DNA of 64,000 nucleotides from Rhizobiaceae bacterium (GCA_016742175.1 JACVCH010000002.1:305529-369528), one strand, 5' to 3'. Shown: positions 18,384 through 27,018, numbered from the stretch's first letter. A program made the numbers and translations. The notes: generated from the letters alone by a model not told the origin.

Positions 18384-18968
18384 ATGTCCAATCGCGCATT
18401 CAACATTCCGAACATCCTGACCTATGCGCGCATCGCGGCGGTGCCTCTCGTCGTCCTGTGCTTCGTGCCCGACCATCGGCCGCAGGCGACGGATTTCTGG
18501 CGCTGGACGGCCTTCACCCTGTTCGCGGTGGCGAGCCTCACCGATTTCCTCGACGGGTATCTGGCGCGCATCTGGGACCAGACGTCGAATATCGGGCGGA
18601 TGCTGGACCCGATCGCCGACAAGCTGCTCGTCGCCGCCGCGCTGCTGCTCCTGGCTGCCGAGGGAACGATCGGGGAATGGTCGCTCTGGGCCGCGATCAT
18701 TATCCTGTGCCGCGAAATCCTGGTGTCGGGCCTGCGCGAATATCTCGCCGCGCTCAAGGTTTCAGTGCCGGTGACGCAGCTTGCCAAGTGGAAGACGACG
18801 ATCCAGCTCGTCGCGATCGGATTCCTGCTCGCCGGCCCCGCCGGCGACAAGGTTCTGCCCTACACGACCGAGATGGGCCTGACGCTGCTGTGGATCGCGG
18901 CCGTTCTGACGCTCTACACCGGCTACGACTATTTCCGCGCCGGGCTGAAGCACGTCATCGAGGACTGA
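18384..18968 (+). CDS. pgsA: CDP-diacylglycerol--glycerol-3-phosphate 3-phosphatidyltransferase
   Basis: An inner-membrane enzyme of 194 residues that makes phosphatidylglycerol phosphate, the precursor of PG and cardiolipin. The CDP-alcohol phosphotransferase signature is present as DFLDGYLAR followed by GRMLDPIADK. Four or more hydrophobic segments follow. The ATG at 18384 gives the family-typical start NIPNILTYARI and has AGG 7 bases upstream; an ATG at 18363 is an alternative. It lies 104 bases after uvrC and 2 before moaD. Confidence 0.93.
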   Translation: MSNRAFNIPNILTYARIAAVPLVVLCFVPDHRPQATDFWRWTAFTLFAVASLTDFLDGYLARIWDQTSNIGRMLDPIADKLLVAAALLLLAAEGTIGEWSLWAAIIILCREILVSGLREYLAALKVSVPVTQLAKWKTTIQLVAIGFLLAGPAGDKVLPYTTEMGLTLLWIAAVLTLYTGYDYFRAGLKHVIED

Positions 18969-18970
18969 GC

Positions 18971-19222
18971 ATGAAGCTGATCTATTTCGCCTGGGTGCGC
19001 GAGCGCATCGGCGTCGCGGAAGAGGATGTCGACCTGCCCGCCGAGGTGAAGACGGCGGGCGACCTGCTCACCTGGCTGCACGCGCGCGGCGACGGCTATG
19101 CCGAGGCGCTGCAGGACCCGAAGGTGATCCGCGTGGCGGTGAACCAGGAGCATGTCGACCATCGCGAGGCGATCACGGGAGCGCGCGAGATCGCGCTCTT
19201 CCCGCCGATGACGGGGGGATGA
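18971..19222 (+). CDS. moaD: Molybdopterin synthase sulphur carrier subunit
   Basis: An 83-residue ubiquitin-like protein ending in the essential Gly-Gly, whose C terminus becomes a thiocarboxylate and donates sulphur to precursor Z. The N terminus KLIYFAWVRERIG and the tail REIALFPPMTGG are typical. It overlaps moaE by 4 bases, so the two subunits are made together. Confidence 0.95.
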   Translation: MKLIYFAWVRERIGVAEEDVDLPAEVKTAGDLLTWLHARGDGYAEALQDPKVIRVAVNQEHVDHREAITGAREIALFPPMTGG

Positions 19223-19689
19223 ACGTGGCGGACGCCTGCTTCATTCGCGTGAAGGTCCAGTCCGAGCCCTATGACACCGCGGCTGAAATCGAGTCTGCCA
19301 AGGCGGCGGGCGGGCATGTCGGCGCGGTCGTCACCTTCAGCGGCGTCTGCCGCGACGAAAGCGGCCGCCTCGCCGCGCTTGAACTCGAGCATTATCCGGG
19401 AATGGCGGAGGCCGAGATCAGGCGCATCGCGGACGAGGCCGCCGGGCGCTGGCCGGTCTCCAGCCTGACCGTGATCCACCGGTATGGCAGGCTGACGCCC
19501 GGCGAGGACATCGTGCTCGTGGTCGCCGCTTCCGTGCACCGGCAGGCCGCATTCGACGCCGCATCCTTCCTGATGGACTATCTCAAGACCAGCGCGCCCT
19601 TCTGGAAGAAGGAGCATCTGGCCGACGGTTCGTCCGGCGCGTGGGTCGAGGCCAAGGACGCCGACGACGACGCAGCGGCACGCTGGTAA
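19219..19689 (+). CDS. moaE: Molybdopterin synthase catalytic subunit
   Basis: A 156-residue protein that converts precursor Z to molybdopterin using MoaD thiocarboxylate. Family motifs are VVTFSGVCRDESG, LELEHYPGMAE, IHRYGRLTPGEDIV and the lysine motif KTSAPFWKKE. The rest of the moa genes are not in the window. The product would serve enzymes such as the oxidoreductase at 9.3-11.4 kb. Confidence 0.95.
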   Translation: MNVADACFIRVKVQSEPYDTAAEIESAKAAGGHVGAVVTFSGVCRDESGRLAALELEHYPGMAEAEIRRIADEAAGRWPVSSLTVIHRYGRLTPGEDIVLVVAASVHRQAAFDAASFLMDYLKTSAPFWKKEHLADGSSGAWVEAKDADDDAAARW

Positions 19690-19785
19690 CGCTTCCCTAA
19701 CCCTGACGGGCGCGCCCTTGCTGTATTAGGTTTTTGGTAGCGCGCAGCCGCTAATCTTGCTCGCTCAACTGGCGGGCGGGTGGAA

Positions 19786-21246
19786 ATGCTTGAGACTCTG
19801 GCGGGGATACATGGCTGGCTGGACTGGGCGATGCTTTCGGTCGTCGGATCGGCTGTCGGGGTCACCGCCTATTTCCAGCGTCGCCACGTAGCCATTTCGG
19901 AAGAATTGTCGCGCAGCCGCTTCCTGTTCGAGAACCTCGCCGAGGGCGTCTACCGCGCGTTGCCCGATGGCAGGCACATCCGCGCCAACACCGCGATGGC
20001 ACGGCTCCAGGGCTACGCGACCTCGCAGGCCGTGATGCACGCCTCGCCCCGCCCGTCGGTCGAGTGCTATGTCGACCCGACCCGCGGCGCGCAGTTTCGC
20101 GAACTGCTCTTTCGCGACGGCACCGTCACCGATTTCGTGTCGCAAGCGTACCGCCACCGCACCGGCGAGCGCATCTGGATTTCCGAATCCGCCCGGCTGA
20201 TCCGCAGCCGGAGCGGCGCGCCGCTGTGCTATGAAGGCACGGTGCGCGACGTGACCGAGACGATGCAGCGGCTGCAGCTCGAAGAGCGCTTCACCAAGCT
20301 GACGAGCCACCTGCCCGGCGGGCTCTTCCAGTTCGAGCGCAAGCACGACGGCGCCTTCGACGTGGCCTATATCTCGGACGGGTTCGTGGCGCTGACGGGC
20401 CTTTCGTTCGAGCGCGGCTATCCCTCGCCGCATCGCTTCTTCGAGATCGTGGTGGACAAGGACCGGCCGCGCTTCATGGAAAGTTTCCACCGGGCGCGCA
20501 AGGGCGGCCGGCCGTGGGAGCACGAGTTCCGCATCAGGCATGGCGAGACGGTGAAGTGGCTGCGCGTCCTGGCGACGCCGGAAGCCGTGGCCGACGGCAT
20601 CATGTGGCACGGCTACGTCACCGACATTTCGCTGCGCAAGGCGCAGGAGATGGAAATCCGCCGCCTCGCCTATCGCGACCCGTTGACCGACCTCGCCAAC
20701 CGACGCGCGCTGATCTACGACACGCGCAAGGCGCTCTATGCCTGCCGCCGCGACGAGACCTGCGGCGCACTGATCTATGTCGATCTCGACAATTTCAAGG
20801 GGCTGAACGACCGCCACGGCCACGAAGTCGGCGACCGATACCTGAAGCAGGTCGCCGAGCGGCTGACCGCGGTCGTGGGCGACACGGGCACCGTGGCGCG
20901 GATCGGCGGCGACGAGTTCGTCGCGCTGCTGCCCGCCCATGCGGACAACCGCCCGAAGGCGGCGGCCGAGGCACTTGCCCTCGCCCAGCACATGGCCGCC
21001 GAAATGGCGCGGCCCTTCCAGATCGGCGCGATCTGCCACTCGGCCTCGGCGAGCATCGGCATCGTCGTCTTCGACGGCACCGAAACCTCCGTCGACGCAC
21101 TCCTGAAACAGGCCGACCAGGCGATGTACGGCGTCAAAGCGGCCGGCGGGAACGGCGTCGGAAGTCCCGACGCGAACGGCCTGCAGGCCGTCGGCGCCCA
21201 GATGCGCGAACACGCCGAGAGCAGTTCGGCCCGGCTCAGCGCATGA
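19786..21246 (+). CDS. PAS-PAS-GGDEF diguanylate cyclase
   Basis: A 486-residue signalling protein. The N terminus has one hydrophobic stretch (about residues 8-30, WAMLSVVGSAVGVTAYF) that may anchor it. Two PAS/PAC domains follow at about 45-165 and 175-290. The GGDEF domain spans about 305-465 and has the intact active site RIGGDEF, so cyclic-di-GMP synthesis is likely. The residues five places before GGDEF are GDTG, not RxxD, so the usual product-inhibition site is missing. No EAL domain is present. The ATG at 19786 was preferred to the GTG two codons earlier because of GGGCGGG spacing. Confidence 0.9.
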   Translation: MLETLAGIHGWLDWAMLSVVGSAVGVTAYFQRRHVAISEELSRSRFLFENLAEGVYRALPDGRHIRANTAMARLQGYATSQAVMHASPRPSVECYVDPTRGAQFRELLFRDGTVTDFVSQAYRHRTGERIWISESARLIRSRSGAPLCYEGTVRDVTETMQRLQLEERFTKLTSHLPGGLFQFERKHDGAFDVAYISDGFVALTGLSFERGYPSPHRFFEIVVDKDRPRFMESFHRARKGGRPWEHEFRIRHGETVKWLRVLATPEAVADGIMWHGYVTDISLRKAQEMEIRRLAYRDPLTDLANRRALIYDTRKALYACRRDETCGALIYVDLDNFKGLNDRHGHEVGDRYLKQVAERLTAVVGDTGTVARIGGDEFVALLPAHADNRPKAAAEALALAQHMAAEMARPFQIGAICHSASASIGIVVFDGTETSVDALLKQADQAMYGVKAAGGNGVGSPDANGLQAVGAQMREHAESSSARLSA

Positions 21247-21248
21247 AA

Positions 21249-21276
21249 GAAGCCGCGGCGCGGGCCGCGGCTTTTT
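21249..21276 (+). terminator. Terminator after the GGDEF gene
   Basis: A 9-bp GC-rich stem (AAGCCGCGG with CCGCGGCTT) closes a 6-base loop and runs into TTTTT. It starts 3 bases past the GGDEF gene stop. Confidence 0.88.
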
Positions 21277-21318
21277 CCATCGATTCAAGTGCTTCGGCGC
21301 GATTGCGCCGAAACTGAA

Positions 21319-21741
21319 TCAGCCGACGATCTCGGTGTCGGAGAACCAATAGGTGATCTCCTGCGCAGCCGTTTCCGGCGCGTCCGAACCGTGAACCGAG
21401 TTCTCGCCGATCGACAGGGCATGGACCTTGCGGATGGTGCCTTCGTCGGCATTGGCCGGGTTGGTCGCGCCCATGATCTCGCGGTTCTTCAGGATGGCGT
21501 TCTCGCCTTCCAGGACCTGCACGACGGTCGGGCCGGAGGTCATGCCCTCGACCAGTTCGCCGAAGAAGGGGCGATCCTTGTGGACGGCGTAGAACCCTTC
21601 GGCCTCGCGGCGGCTCATCCACACGCGGCGCGATGCGACGACGCGCAGGCCGGCATCTTCGAGCATCTTGGTGATGGCGCCGGTCAGGTTGCGCTTGGTC
21701 GCGTCCGGCTTGATCATGGAAAAGGTGCGTTCGATCGCCAT
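21319..21741 (-). CDS. ndk: Nucleoside diphosphate kinase
   Basis: A 140-residue enzyme that transfers the terminal phosphate of ATP to other NDPs via a phosphohistidine. H117 in ENSVHGSD is the catalytic residue; [10 protein letters not shown] and the Kpn loop region are typical. No unusual features. Confidence 0.97.
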   Translation of the reverse strand: MAIERTFSMIKPDATKRNLTGAITKMLEDAGLRVVASRRVWMSRREAEGFYAVHKDRPFFGELVEGMTSGPTVVQVLEGENAILKNREIMGATNPANADEGTIRKVHALSIGENSVHGSDAPETAAQEITYWFSDTEIVG

Positions 21742-21817
21742 GTCGGGTCTTCCTCAATTCTTTGGGGGAGTGATTGGATGCGCGTCTATAGCGACCCCGC
21801 CCCGGTATGTGAAGAGC

Positions 21818-22510
21818 TTAAGCGGCGGCCGGAACCTGCCGCCCGAGGCCCCCGTGGAGATCGAGGCAGCGGTCGAGCCAGCCGCGGATCGGATCGTCCG
21901 TCGCGAGGAACTCGTAGTCGGAGACGACCCGCACCCACTGGAATGCGCCGGCGACGATGTAGTCGGTGAAGAGCGGGCCTTCGCCGCCGAGGAAGAGCTG
22001 CAGGGCAAGCGTGGAGCGCAGCGGCTCGAGGCTGGCGCGGAAGGCGGGACGGCGCTCGTCGCGGGTGAGCGGGATCTCTTCCAGCTTCTTGCCGAAGCGC
22101 GCCTCGCGGGTGGTTCGGAAATGGGTCTGGTCGGCCGGCTCCAACTTGTCGTGAATGTCCATGATCGCCGCCTGGGCGAGATAAGGATGGAGCCCGAGAA
22201 ACGCCCAACGCTCGATGAAGCGCGCAGCGGCCTCGCCGCCCGGCCCGCCGAACAAAGTCGGCCGATCGGGATAGCGACGCTCGAGGTCGAGCGCGATCTC
22301 GAAGGAGTCTCCGACCGTGCGCTCGCCCTCGCGGATGACCGGCACCGTCTTGTGCCTGCCGCCCTCGACGCCGGCGACGGCCGTGAAGGGCGTCGGCACG
22401 CGCTCGAAGGCAAGGCCCTTGTGGGCGAGCGCGAAGGCGATCTTCCAGCAATGCGGGCTGAACGGGCGGGCCGGGTCCGACCCGACGAGATCATAAAGCA
22501 AAACGGTCAT
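21818..22510 (-). CDS. Glutathione S-transferase family protein
   Basis: A 230-residue GST-like protein. The N terminus LYDLVGSDPARPFSPHCWK has a Cys in the thioredoxin-like domain where several GST classes carry the catalytic Ser or Cys. KTVPVI is the cis-proline loop and DSFEIALDLE the glutathione contact. The C-terminal helical domain follows from about residue 90. It is divergent from the DinB gene, with about 40-70 bases between them, depending on the DinB start. Substrate unknown. Confidence 0.85.
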   Translation of the reverse strand: MTVLLYDLVGSDPARPFSPHCWKIAFALAHKGLAFERVPTPFTAVAGVEGGRHKTVPVIREGERTVGDSFEIALDLERRYPDRPTLFGGPGGEAAARFIERWAFLGLHPYLAQAAIMDIHDKLEPADQTHFRTTREARFGKKLEEIPLTRDERRPAFRASLEPLRSTLALQLFLGGEGPLFTDYIVAGAFQWVRVVSDYEFLATDDPIRGWLDRCLDLHGGLGRQVPAAA

Positions 22511-22579
22511 TGCTGTCGGTCCTCTCCGGCGTATAAGCGTGCCGAACCTATGCCTGCGACGAGAACGGTTGCCAACCCG

Positions 22580-23092
22580 ATGAAACAGCATTTCTCCATG
22601 TTCGCCGCCTACAACGCCTGGGCCAACCGGCTGGTCTTCGATGCGGCGGCCAAGGTCGGCGAGGATGCGCTGTGGGCCGATCTCGGCCTCGCCTTCACCT
22701 CGCTCGGCGGCACGCTCAACCATGTGCTCGTCGCCGATCGCATCTGGCTGAAGCGCTTTACCGGCGAAGGCGCGGCGGCAAAGCGGCTCGACGCCATCCT
22801 CTTTCGCGAGATCGGCCCGCTCTGGGATGCGCGCGAAGCCGAGGACGAGCGCATCCTGCGTTATGTCGCCGACCTGACGGACGACGACCTCGCCGGACGC
22901 TTCTCCTACATCACCGCAACCGACATGCGCACGATCTCGCAGCGCCTTGCGCCGGCGCTCGCGCATTTCTTCAACCACCAGACGCACCACCGGGGGCAGG
23001 CCCACGCCGCCCTCACGCGCCTTGCAGGCGAGGCGCCGGCGCTGGACCTCATCTATTTCCAGCGCTCGGAAAGCGGTCGCAACTTCGCCTGA
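22580..23092 (+). CDS. DinB-family protein
   Basis: A 170-residue four-helix-bundle protein of the DinB/YfiT type, probably a thiol- or metal-dependent enzyme. The likely metal-binding histidines are H48 in GTLNHVLVADR and H133 and H137 in FFNHQTHHRGQ. The reaction is unknown. The start could be the ATG at 22550, which adds ten residues; the one at 22580 gives the usual N terminus. Confidence 0.85.
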   Translation: MKQHFSMFAAYNAWANRLVFDAAAKVGEDALWADLGLAFTSLGGTLNHVLVADRIWLKRFTGEGAAAKRLDAILFREIGPLWDAREAEDERILRYVADLTDDDLAGRFSYITATDMRTISQRLAPALAHFFNHQTHHRGQAHAALTRLAGEAPALDLIYFQRSESGRNFA

Positions 23093-23114
23093 AACAAGCC
23101 ATGGTTGCGTTTAT

Positions 23115-23158
23115 ACCCGTATAGCGGGCAGTCGACACCCGCATAGCGGGCATTTTTT
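23115..23158 (+). terminator. Tandem hairpins after the DinB gene
   Basis: Two near-identical hairpins follow each other: CCCGTATAGCGGG and CCCGCATAGCGGG, each with GCA after it. The second is followed by TTTTTT at 23153-23158, which makes it a good intrinsic terminator for the DinB gene. Confidence 0.8.
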
Positions 23159-23159
23159 C

Positions 23160-23300
23160 CAGTTCTTGAACAATATTGCATTATTCAATATTTTCCTTCG
23201 CTTTATACAGTATAAATAATTCACAACCATGATTATACAGTTGAAATCGGCGTGACTGCCGCAACGTTCTTCTCAACCAAATGTTAGTTTGCATGGTCGG
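23160..23300 (+). promoter_or_regulatory. AT-rich upstream region of the glycine-rich protein gene
   Basis: From about 23160 to 23240 base composition drops to mostly A and T, very unlike the surrounding 63% GC. It holds an inverted repeat AATATTG/CAATATT (7-base spacer) and TTATAC-AG-TATAA. Such AT tracts are commonly promoters or sites for nucleoid proteins. I read it as the promoter of the gene at 23339; no transcription data support this. Confidence 0.5.
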
Positions 23301-23338
23301 TGCCCATCCGATCGCAACAACGGGAAGAGGAGAAGACG

Positions 23339-24034
23339 ATGAACTTCAATATCAGGAAGATCACGCTGGCACTCGCAGCCAGCAGCGCGCTGGCCCTGGC
23401 CGGTGCCGCACATGCCCAGATCGGCGCCGGCGTGGGCGTGGGCATCGGCGGCGTCGATGCCGGTGTCGGCGCATCCGTCGGCGGTGACGGCGTCGGAGTC
23501 GGCGCCGGTGCGTCGGTCGGCGGCTCGGATGGCGTCGGGGTCGGCGCCGGTGCCGGCATCGGCGGCGGTTCGGGCGTCGATGCAGGCGTGGGCGCCAGCG
23601 TTGGCGGCACGGATGGCGTCGGCGTCGGTGCGGGCGCCAGCGTCGGCGGCGGTTCGGGCGTAGATGCTGGCGTCGGCGCAAGCGTCGGCGGCCCCGGCGG
23701 CGTCAACGCCGGTGCGGGCGTGGGCATCGGCGGCGGAAGCGGCGTCGATGTCGGTGTCGGCATCGGGATCGGCGGTGGCGGGAGCGGCGGATCGGGCGGC
23801 GGTGGTTCTGGAGGCGGCGGTTCGGGTGGCGGTGGCATGGCCGGCGGTGGCACAGGCACCGGCCCAGGCGTGGACGACACCGAAACGAGCAGCATTTCAC
23901 CCGGTATCGCCGGCATGAACTCGGCCGAACTCGCACGGCTCAGCCGCCGCTGCGTCGACGTCATGGCTTCGCCCGGCGTCTATGATCGCGCCCTGGTCGA
24001 TCTTTGCGCCATGGTGCAGACGGCAACGCGCTAA
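23339..24034 (+). CDS. Secreted glycine-rich protein with 14-residue repeats
   Basis: A 231-residue protein, function unknown. Residues 1-26 are a signal peptide ending in AAHA. Residues 39-150 are eight repeats of about 14 residues with the pattern V-D/G-A/V-G-V/A-G-A-S/G-V/I-G-G-x-x-G. A GGGGS-type flexible linker follows (about 151-177). The C-terminal 54 residues are non-repetitive, with two cysteines (about 205 and 223) and a predicted helical stretch. AGAGGAGA upstream of the ATG is a strong ribosome site. The alternation of Gly with small residues suggests a stacked beta or polyglycine-II fold exposed to the periplasm or cell surface. I do not recognise a characterised family. Confidence 0.85.
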   Translation: MNFNIRKITLALAASSALALAGAAHAQIGAGVGVGIGGVDAGVGASVGGDGVGVGAGASVGGSDGVGVGAGAGIGGGSGVDAGVGASVGGTDGVGVGAGASVGGGSGVDAGVGASVGGPGGVNAGAGVGIGGGSGVDVGVGIGIGGGGSGGSGGGGSGGGGSGGGGMAGGGTGTGPGVDDTETSSISPGIAGMNSAELARLSRRCVDVMASPGVYDRALVDLCAMVQTATR

Positions 24035-24086
24035 ATCCGGCTGCGCTGGTCAAGGCGCGATCCGGTTTCAGCCATCGATCGAGAAA

Positions 24087-24114
24087 GGGAGCGTCGGCGC
24101 GTGCCGGCGCTCCC
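24087..24114. terminator. Terminator between convergent genes
   Basis: GGGAGCGTCGGC pairs with GCCGGCGCTCCC (one G-T pair) around a GCGT loop. It lies between the glycine-rich gene and the oppositely oriented membrane-protein gene. Flanking T-runs are weak in both directions. Confidence 0.6.
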
Positions 24115-24120
24115 GTTGCT

Positions 24121-24528
24121 TCAGTTCGTCGCCAGCGGCCCGCGCGGCATCTCGCGCTCGCGCGCCGGCGCGAAAACGATGAAGGCGAAGATCGCAACGC
24201 CGAGGAAAACGACCATCGACGAGATGGCGACGAACGGCTCCGCACCCGCATTGCCCTGCAGCAGCAGGTAGAGCGACGGCGTCATCACGACGACGCCGAG
24301 CGTGTAGACGCCGAACTGGATCATGGCGAGGCGCTGCGCCGCCTTTTCCCTGTTGAGCGCGTAGTAGGTGCCGAACAGCGCGCTCGTCACCCAGCCGAGA
24401 AGGTTGGTGTGCGCGTGGGCGCCGATGACCGAGTGGTTGCCGGAAATCGACATCTGCAGTCCCATGCCGATGCCGACCAAAAGAAACAGAATTGCCGCCT
24501 TGAAGAAGAGCTGCGAAACCTGTGGCAT
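24121..24528 (-). CDS. Four-helix membrane protein resembling part of haem-copper oxidase subunit I
   Basis: A 135-residue inner-membrane protein with four hydrophobic segments (about residues 8-27, 40-57, 68-92 and 100-122). NHSVIGAHAHTNLLGWV recalls the His-containing helix of oxidase subunit I, and similar short proteins are labelled 'cytochrome-c oxidase' in rhizobial genomes, but it is far too short to be an oxidase. Role unknown; a haem or metal-linked function is only a guess from the histidines. A 7-bp palindrome (CGTCGTC-TT-GACGACG, 24555-24570) lies about 27 bases upstream of the start and may be an operator. Confidence 0.75.
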   Translation of the reverse strand: MPQVSQLFFKAAILFLLVGIGMGLQMSISGNHSVIGAHAHTNLLGWVTSALFGTYYALNREKAAQRLAMIQFGVYTLGVVVMTPSLYLLLQGNAGAEPFVAISSMVVFLGVAIFAFIVFAPAREREMPRGPLATN

Positions 24529-24681
24529 TGCAATGTACCCCTCTTTGAATAGTTCGTCGTCTTGACGACGACCAAGTATAACATGTTCGTGATCGCGGCG
24601 TCAGCGGCCTTGACGATCTAGTTCACAGACTAGCCTTCCCCCTTGCGCGCGATGCGCTGGCGGTCCAAACACCGCTGCATC

Positions 24682-26559
24682 ATGCTGGTTCTCGACGACA
24701 TCTCGCTGCGCATCGCCGGTCGGCTCCTGATCGACCACGCGACACTCTCCCTTCCCGCAGGCGCCAAGGCCGGCCTCGTCGGCCGCAACGGCACCGGCAA
24801 GACGACGCTGTTCAAGGCGATCACCGGCGAGTTGCCGACCGAGAGCGGCTCGATCAACCTGCCGAGGAACACGCGCATCGGCCAGGTGGCGCAAGAAGCG
24901 CCGGGCACCGAAGAATCGCTGATCGAGATCGTGCTGAAGGCCGACAAGGAGCGCGCCGCGCTTCTGCACGAGGCCGAGACGGCGCACGATCCGCACCGGA
25001 TCGCCGAAATCCAGACGCGGCTCGCCGACATCGACGCGCATTCGGCCGAGGCGCGCGCGGCGACCATCCTTGCCGGCCTCGGCTTCGACGAGGCTGCGCA
25101 GAAGCGGCCGGCATCGTCCTTCTCGGGCGGCTGGCGCATGCGCGTCGCGCTCGCCTCGGTGCTCTTCGCCGAGCCGGACCTGCTGCTTCTCGACGAGCCG
25201 ACCAACTATCTCGACCTCGAAGGCACGCTCTGGCTCGAGAACTACCTCTCGCGCTATCCGCACACGGTCCTGCTTATCAGCCACGATCGCGACCTCCTCA
25301 ACCGGGCCGTCTCCTCGATCGTGCATCTGGAGAACAAGAAGCTGACCTTCTGGCGCGGCGGCTACGACCAGTTCGCGCGGCAATATGCCGAGCAGGCCGA
25401 GTTGCAGCAGAAGTCCATCGTCAAGCAGGAAGCGCACCGCAAGCACATGGAAGCCTTCGTCGAGCGCTTCCGGTACAAGGCATCGAAGGCGCGGCAGGCG
25501 CAGTCGCGGCTGAAGGCGCTGGAGAAGCTGAAGCCGATCGACAGCATCACGGGCGAAAGCGTGCGGCCCTTCACATTTACCGAACCGACGAAGACGGTGG
25601 CCGCGCCTATCATAGCGATTTCCGGCGGATCGGTGGGCTACCAGCCCGGAAAGCCTATCCTGTCGCGCATGTCGCTCCGGATCGACGACGACGACCGCAT
25701 CGCGCTCCTCGGCGCCAACGGCAACGGCAAGTCCACCTTCGCCAAGCTGCTCTCCGGCCGCCTCCAGCTCGAGTCAGGAACAATGACCATCGCGCCGGGG
25801 CTCAAGGTCGCGATCTTCGCGCAGCACCAGCTCGACGATCTGCGACCCGAGGAGAACGCCATCGAACATGTGCGCCGGCTGATGCCGGACGCGCCCGAGG
25901 CGAAGGTGCGCGCGCGGGTCGCGCAGATGGGCCTCGTGACGGAAAAGATGCAGACGCCGGCCAAGGATCTCTCCGGCGGCGAGAAGGCGCGGCTCCTGAT
26001 GGGCATCGCGGCCTTCGACGGCCCGAACCTGCTCATCCTCGACGAGCCGACCAACCATCTCGACATCGACAGCCGCGAGGCGCTGATCCATGCGCTCAAC
26101 GATTATTCCGGTGCGGTGATGGTCATCAGCCACGACCGGCACCTGATCGAGGCGTCGGCCGACCGGCTGTGGCTGGTCAAGGACGGCCATGTCGGCCCGT
26201 TCGACGGCGACATGGCCGACTACCGGCAGGTGGTGACGGGCGGCGCGTCCGACCGGCGCGAAAAGCGCGAATCCGACAAGGCGTCGAAGGCCGACAAGCG
26301 CCGCGAGGCCGCGCAACGGCGCGCGGCGCTGGAGCCCCTCGCCAAGCAGATCAAGGCGACGGAGGGGCTGATCGAGCGCACGCGCAAGCGCATCGACGCG
26401 CTCGATGCGGAACTCGCCGTGCCGTCGCTCTACGAGCGTGATCCGGGCAAGGCGGCGAAGCTTGCGAAGGAGCGTTCCGACAACGTCGCCGCGCTCGACC
26501 GCCACGAGGAAATGTGGCTCAACTTGTCGAGCGAATATGAAGAGGGAACGGCGGCATGA
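24682..26559 (+). CDS. ABC-F family ATPase (Uup/YheS-like)
   Basis: A 625-residue protein with two ABC cassettes and no membrane domain. The first has GRNGTGKTT, SGGWRMRV and LDEPTNYLD; the second has GANGNGKST, SGGEKARL and LDEPTNHLD. The linker (about residues 240-310, rich in Lys and Arg) and a C-terminal charged coiled coil (about 530-620) fit the ABC-F group, which acts on ribosomes. Whether it is a translation factor or gives antibiotic protection cannot be told from sequence. ATG at 24682 taken; the upstream frame lacks family character. Confidence 0.9.
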   Translation: MLVLDDISLRIAGRLLIDHATLSLPAGAKAGLVGRNGTGKTTLFKAITGELPTESGSINLPRNTRIGQVAQEAPGTEESLIEIVLKADKERAALLHEAETAHDPHRIAEIQTRLADIDAHSAEARAATILAGLGFDEAAQKRPASSFSGGWRMRVALASVLFAEPDLLLLDEPTNYLDLEGTLWLENYLSRYPHTVLLISHDRDLLNRAVSSIVHLENKKLTFWRGGYDQFARQYAEQAELQQKSIVKQEAHRKHMEAFVERFRYKASKARQAQSRLKALEKLKPIDSITGESVRPFTFTEPTKTVAAPIIAISGGSVGYQPGKPILSRMSLRIDDDDRIALLGANGNGKSTFAKLLSGRLQLESGTMTIAPGLKVAIFAQHQLDDLRPEENAIEHVRRLMPDAPEAKVRARVAQMGLVTEKMQTPAKDLSGGEKARLLMGIAAFDGPNLLILDEPTNHLDIDSREALIHALNDYSGAVMVISHDRHLIEASADRLWLVKDGHVGPFDGDMADYRQVVTGGASDRREKRESDKASKADKRREAAQRRAALEPLAKQIKATEGLIERTRKRIDALDAELAVPSLYERDPGKAAKLAKERSDNVAALDRHEEMWLNLSSEYEEGTAA

Positions 26560-26580
26560 CGCCGTGAACCAGGCAAGCGC

Positions 26581-27000
26581 CTACGGGCAGCGGACGAGCC
26601 GCTCGTCGTTGCGCTCGGTGCGGTCGATGTAGTTCAGCTCGAGCTTTTCTTCCTTGGGCACAAAGCGCACGCGCTCGGTGACGTCCTCGGCGCCGTTCGA
26701 GCCGGTGCATTCGAGCGTGACGAGCCACCCCTCCCCGTTCACCTCGGGCGTGGTCATGTTGCAGGCATAGTTGCGCGATTCAAGCTTCTGCTCACCGATC
26801 GTGATGACACGGCCTGCGCCGTCCGCCGAGCAGAAGGCGGGGTCCTGTGCCCAGCGACCGTAGATGTGGCCGACGCCCGGCTGCGTTTCCACGACCGGCG
26901 CGGCGGCCTCTGCCGTCTGTGCAATCGGCGCTTCGCTGCCGCAGGCCGAAAGGGCGATGGCGGCGGCGATCAAGGTAAGCGTAGGTAAACTTCTATTCAT
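26581..27000 (-). CDS. Predicted lipoprotein, function unknown
   Basis: A 139-residue protein with a lipoprotein signal (lipobox LSAC at residues 17-20). The mature domain has GRWAQDPAFCSADG, a motif seen in small periplasmic lipoproteins of alphaproteobacteria, and paired cysteines that may form disulphides. No function can be assigned. It is on the same strand as holC and 18 bases downstream of it. Confidence 0.75.
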   Translation of the reverse strand: MNRSLPTLTLIAAAIALSACGSEAPIAQTAEAAAPVVETQPGVGHIYGRWAQDPAFCSADGAGRVITIGEQKLESRNYACNMTTPEVNGEGWLVTLECTGSNGAEDVTERVRFVPKEEKLELNYIDRTERNDERLVRCP

Positions 27001-27018
27001 GAACGCCAGAACTCTTGA

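Noticed and set aside
23453..23790. Periodic DNA repeats as a CRISPR array
   Set aside because: The 42-base period is coding, in frame, with gradual variation and no unique spacers; it encodes the glycine-rich repeats.
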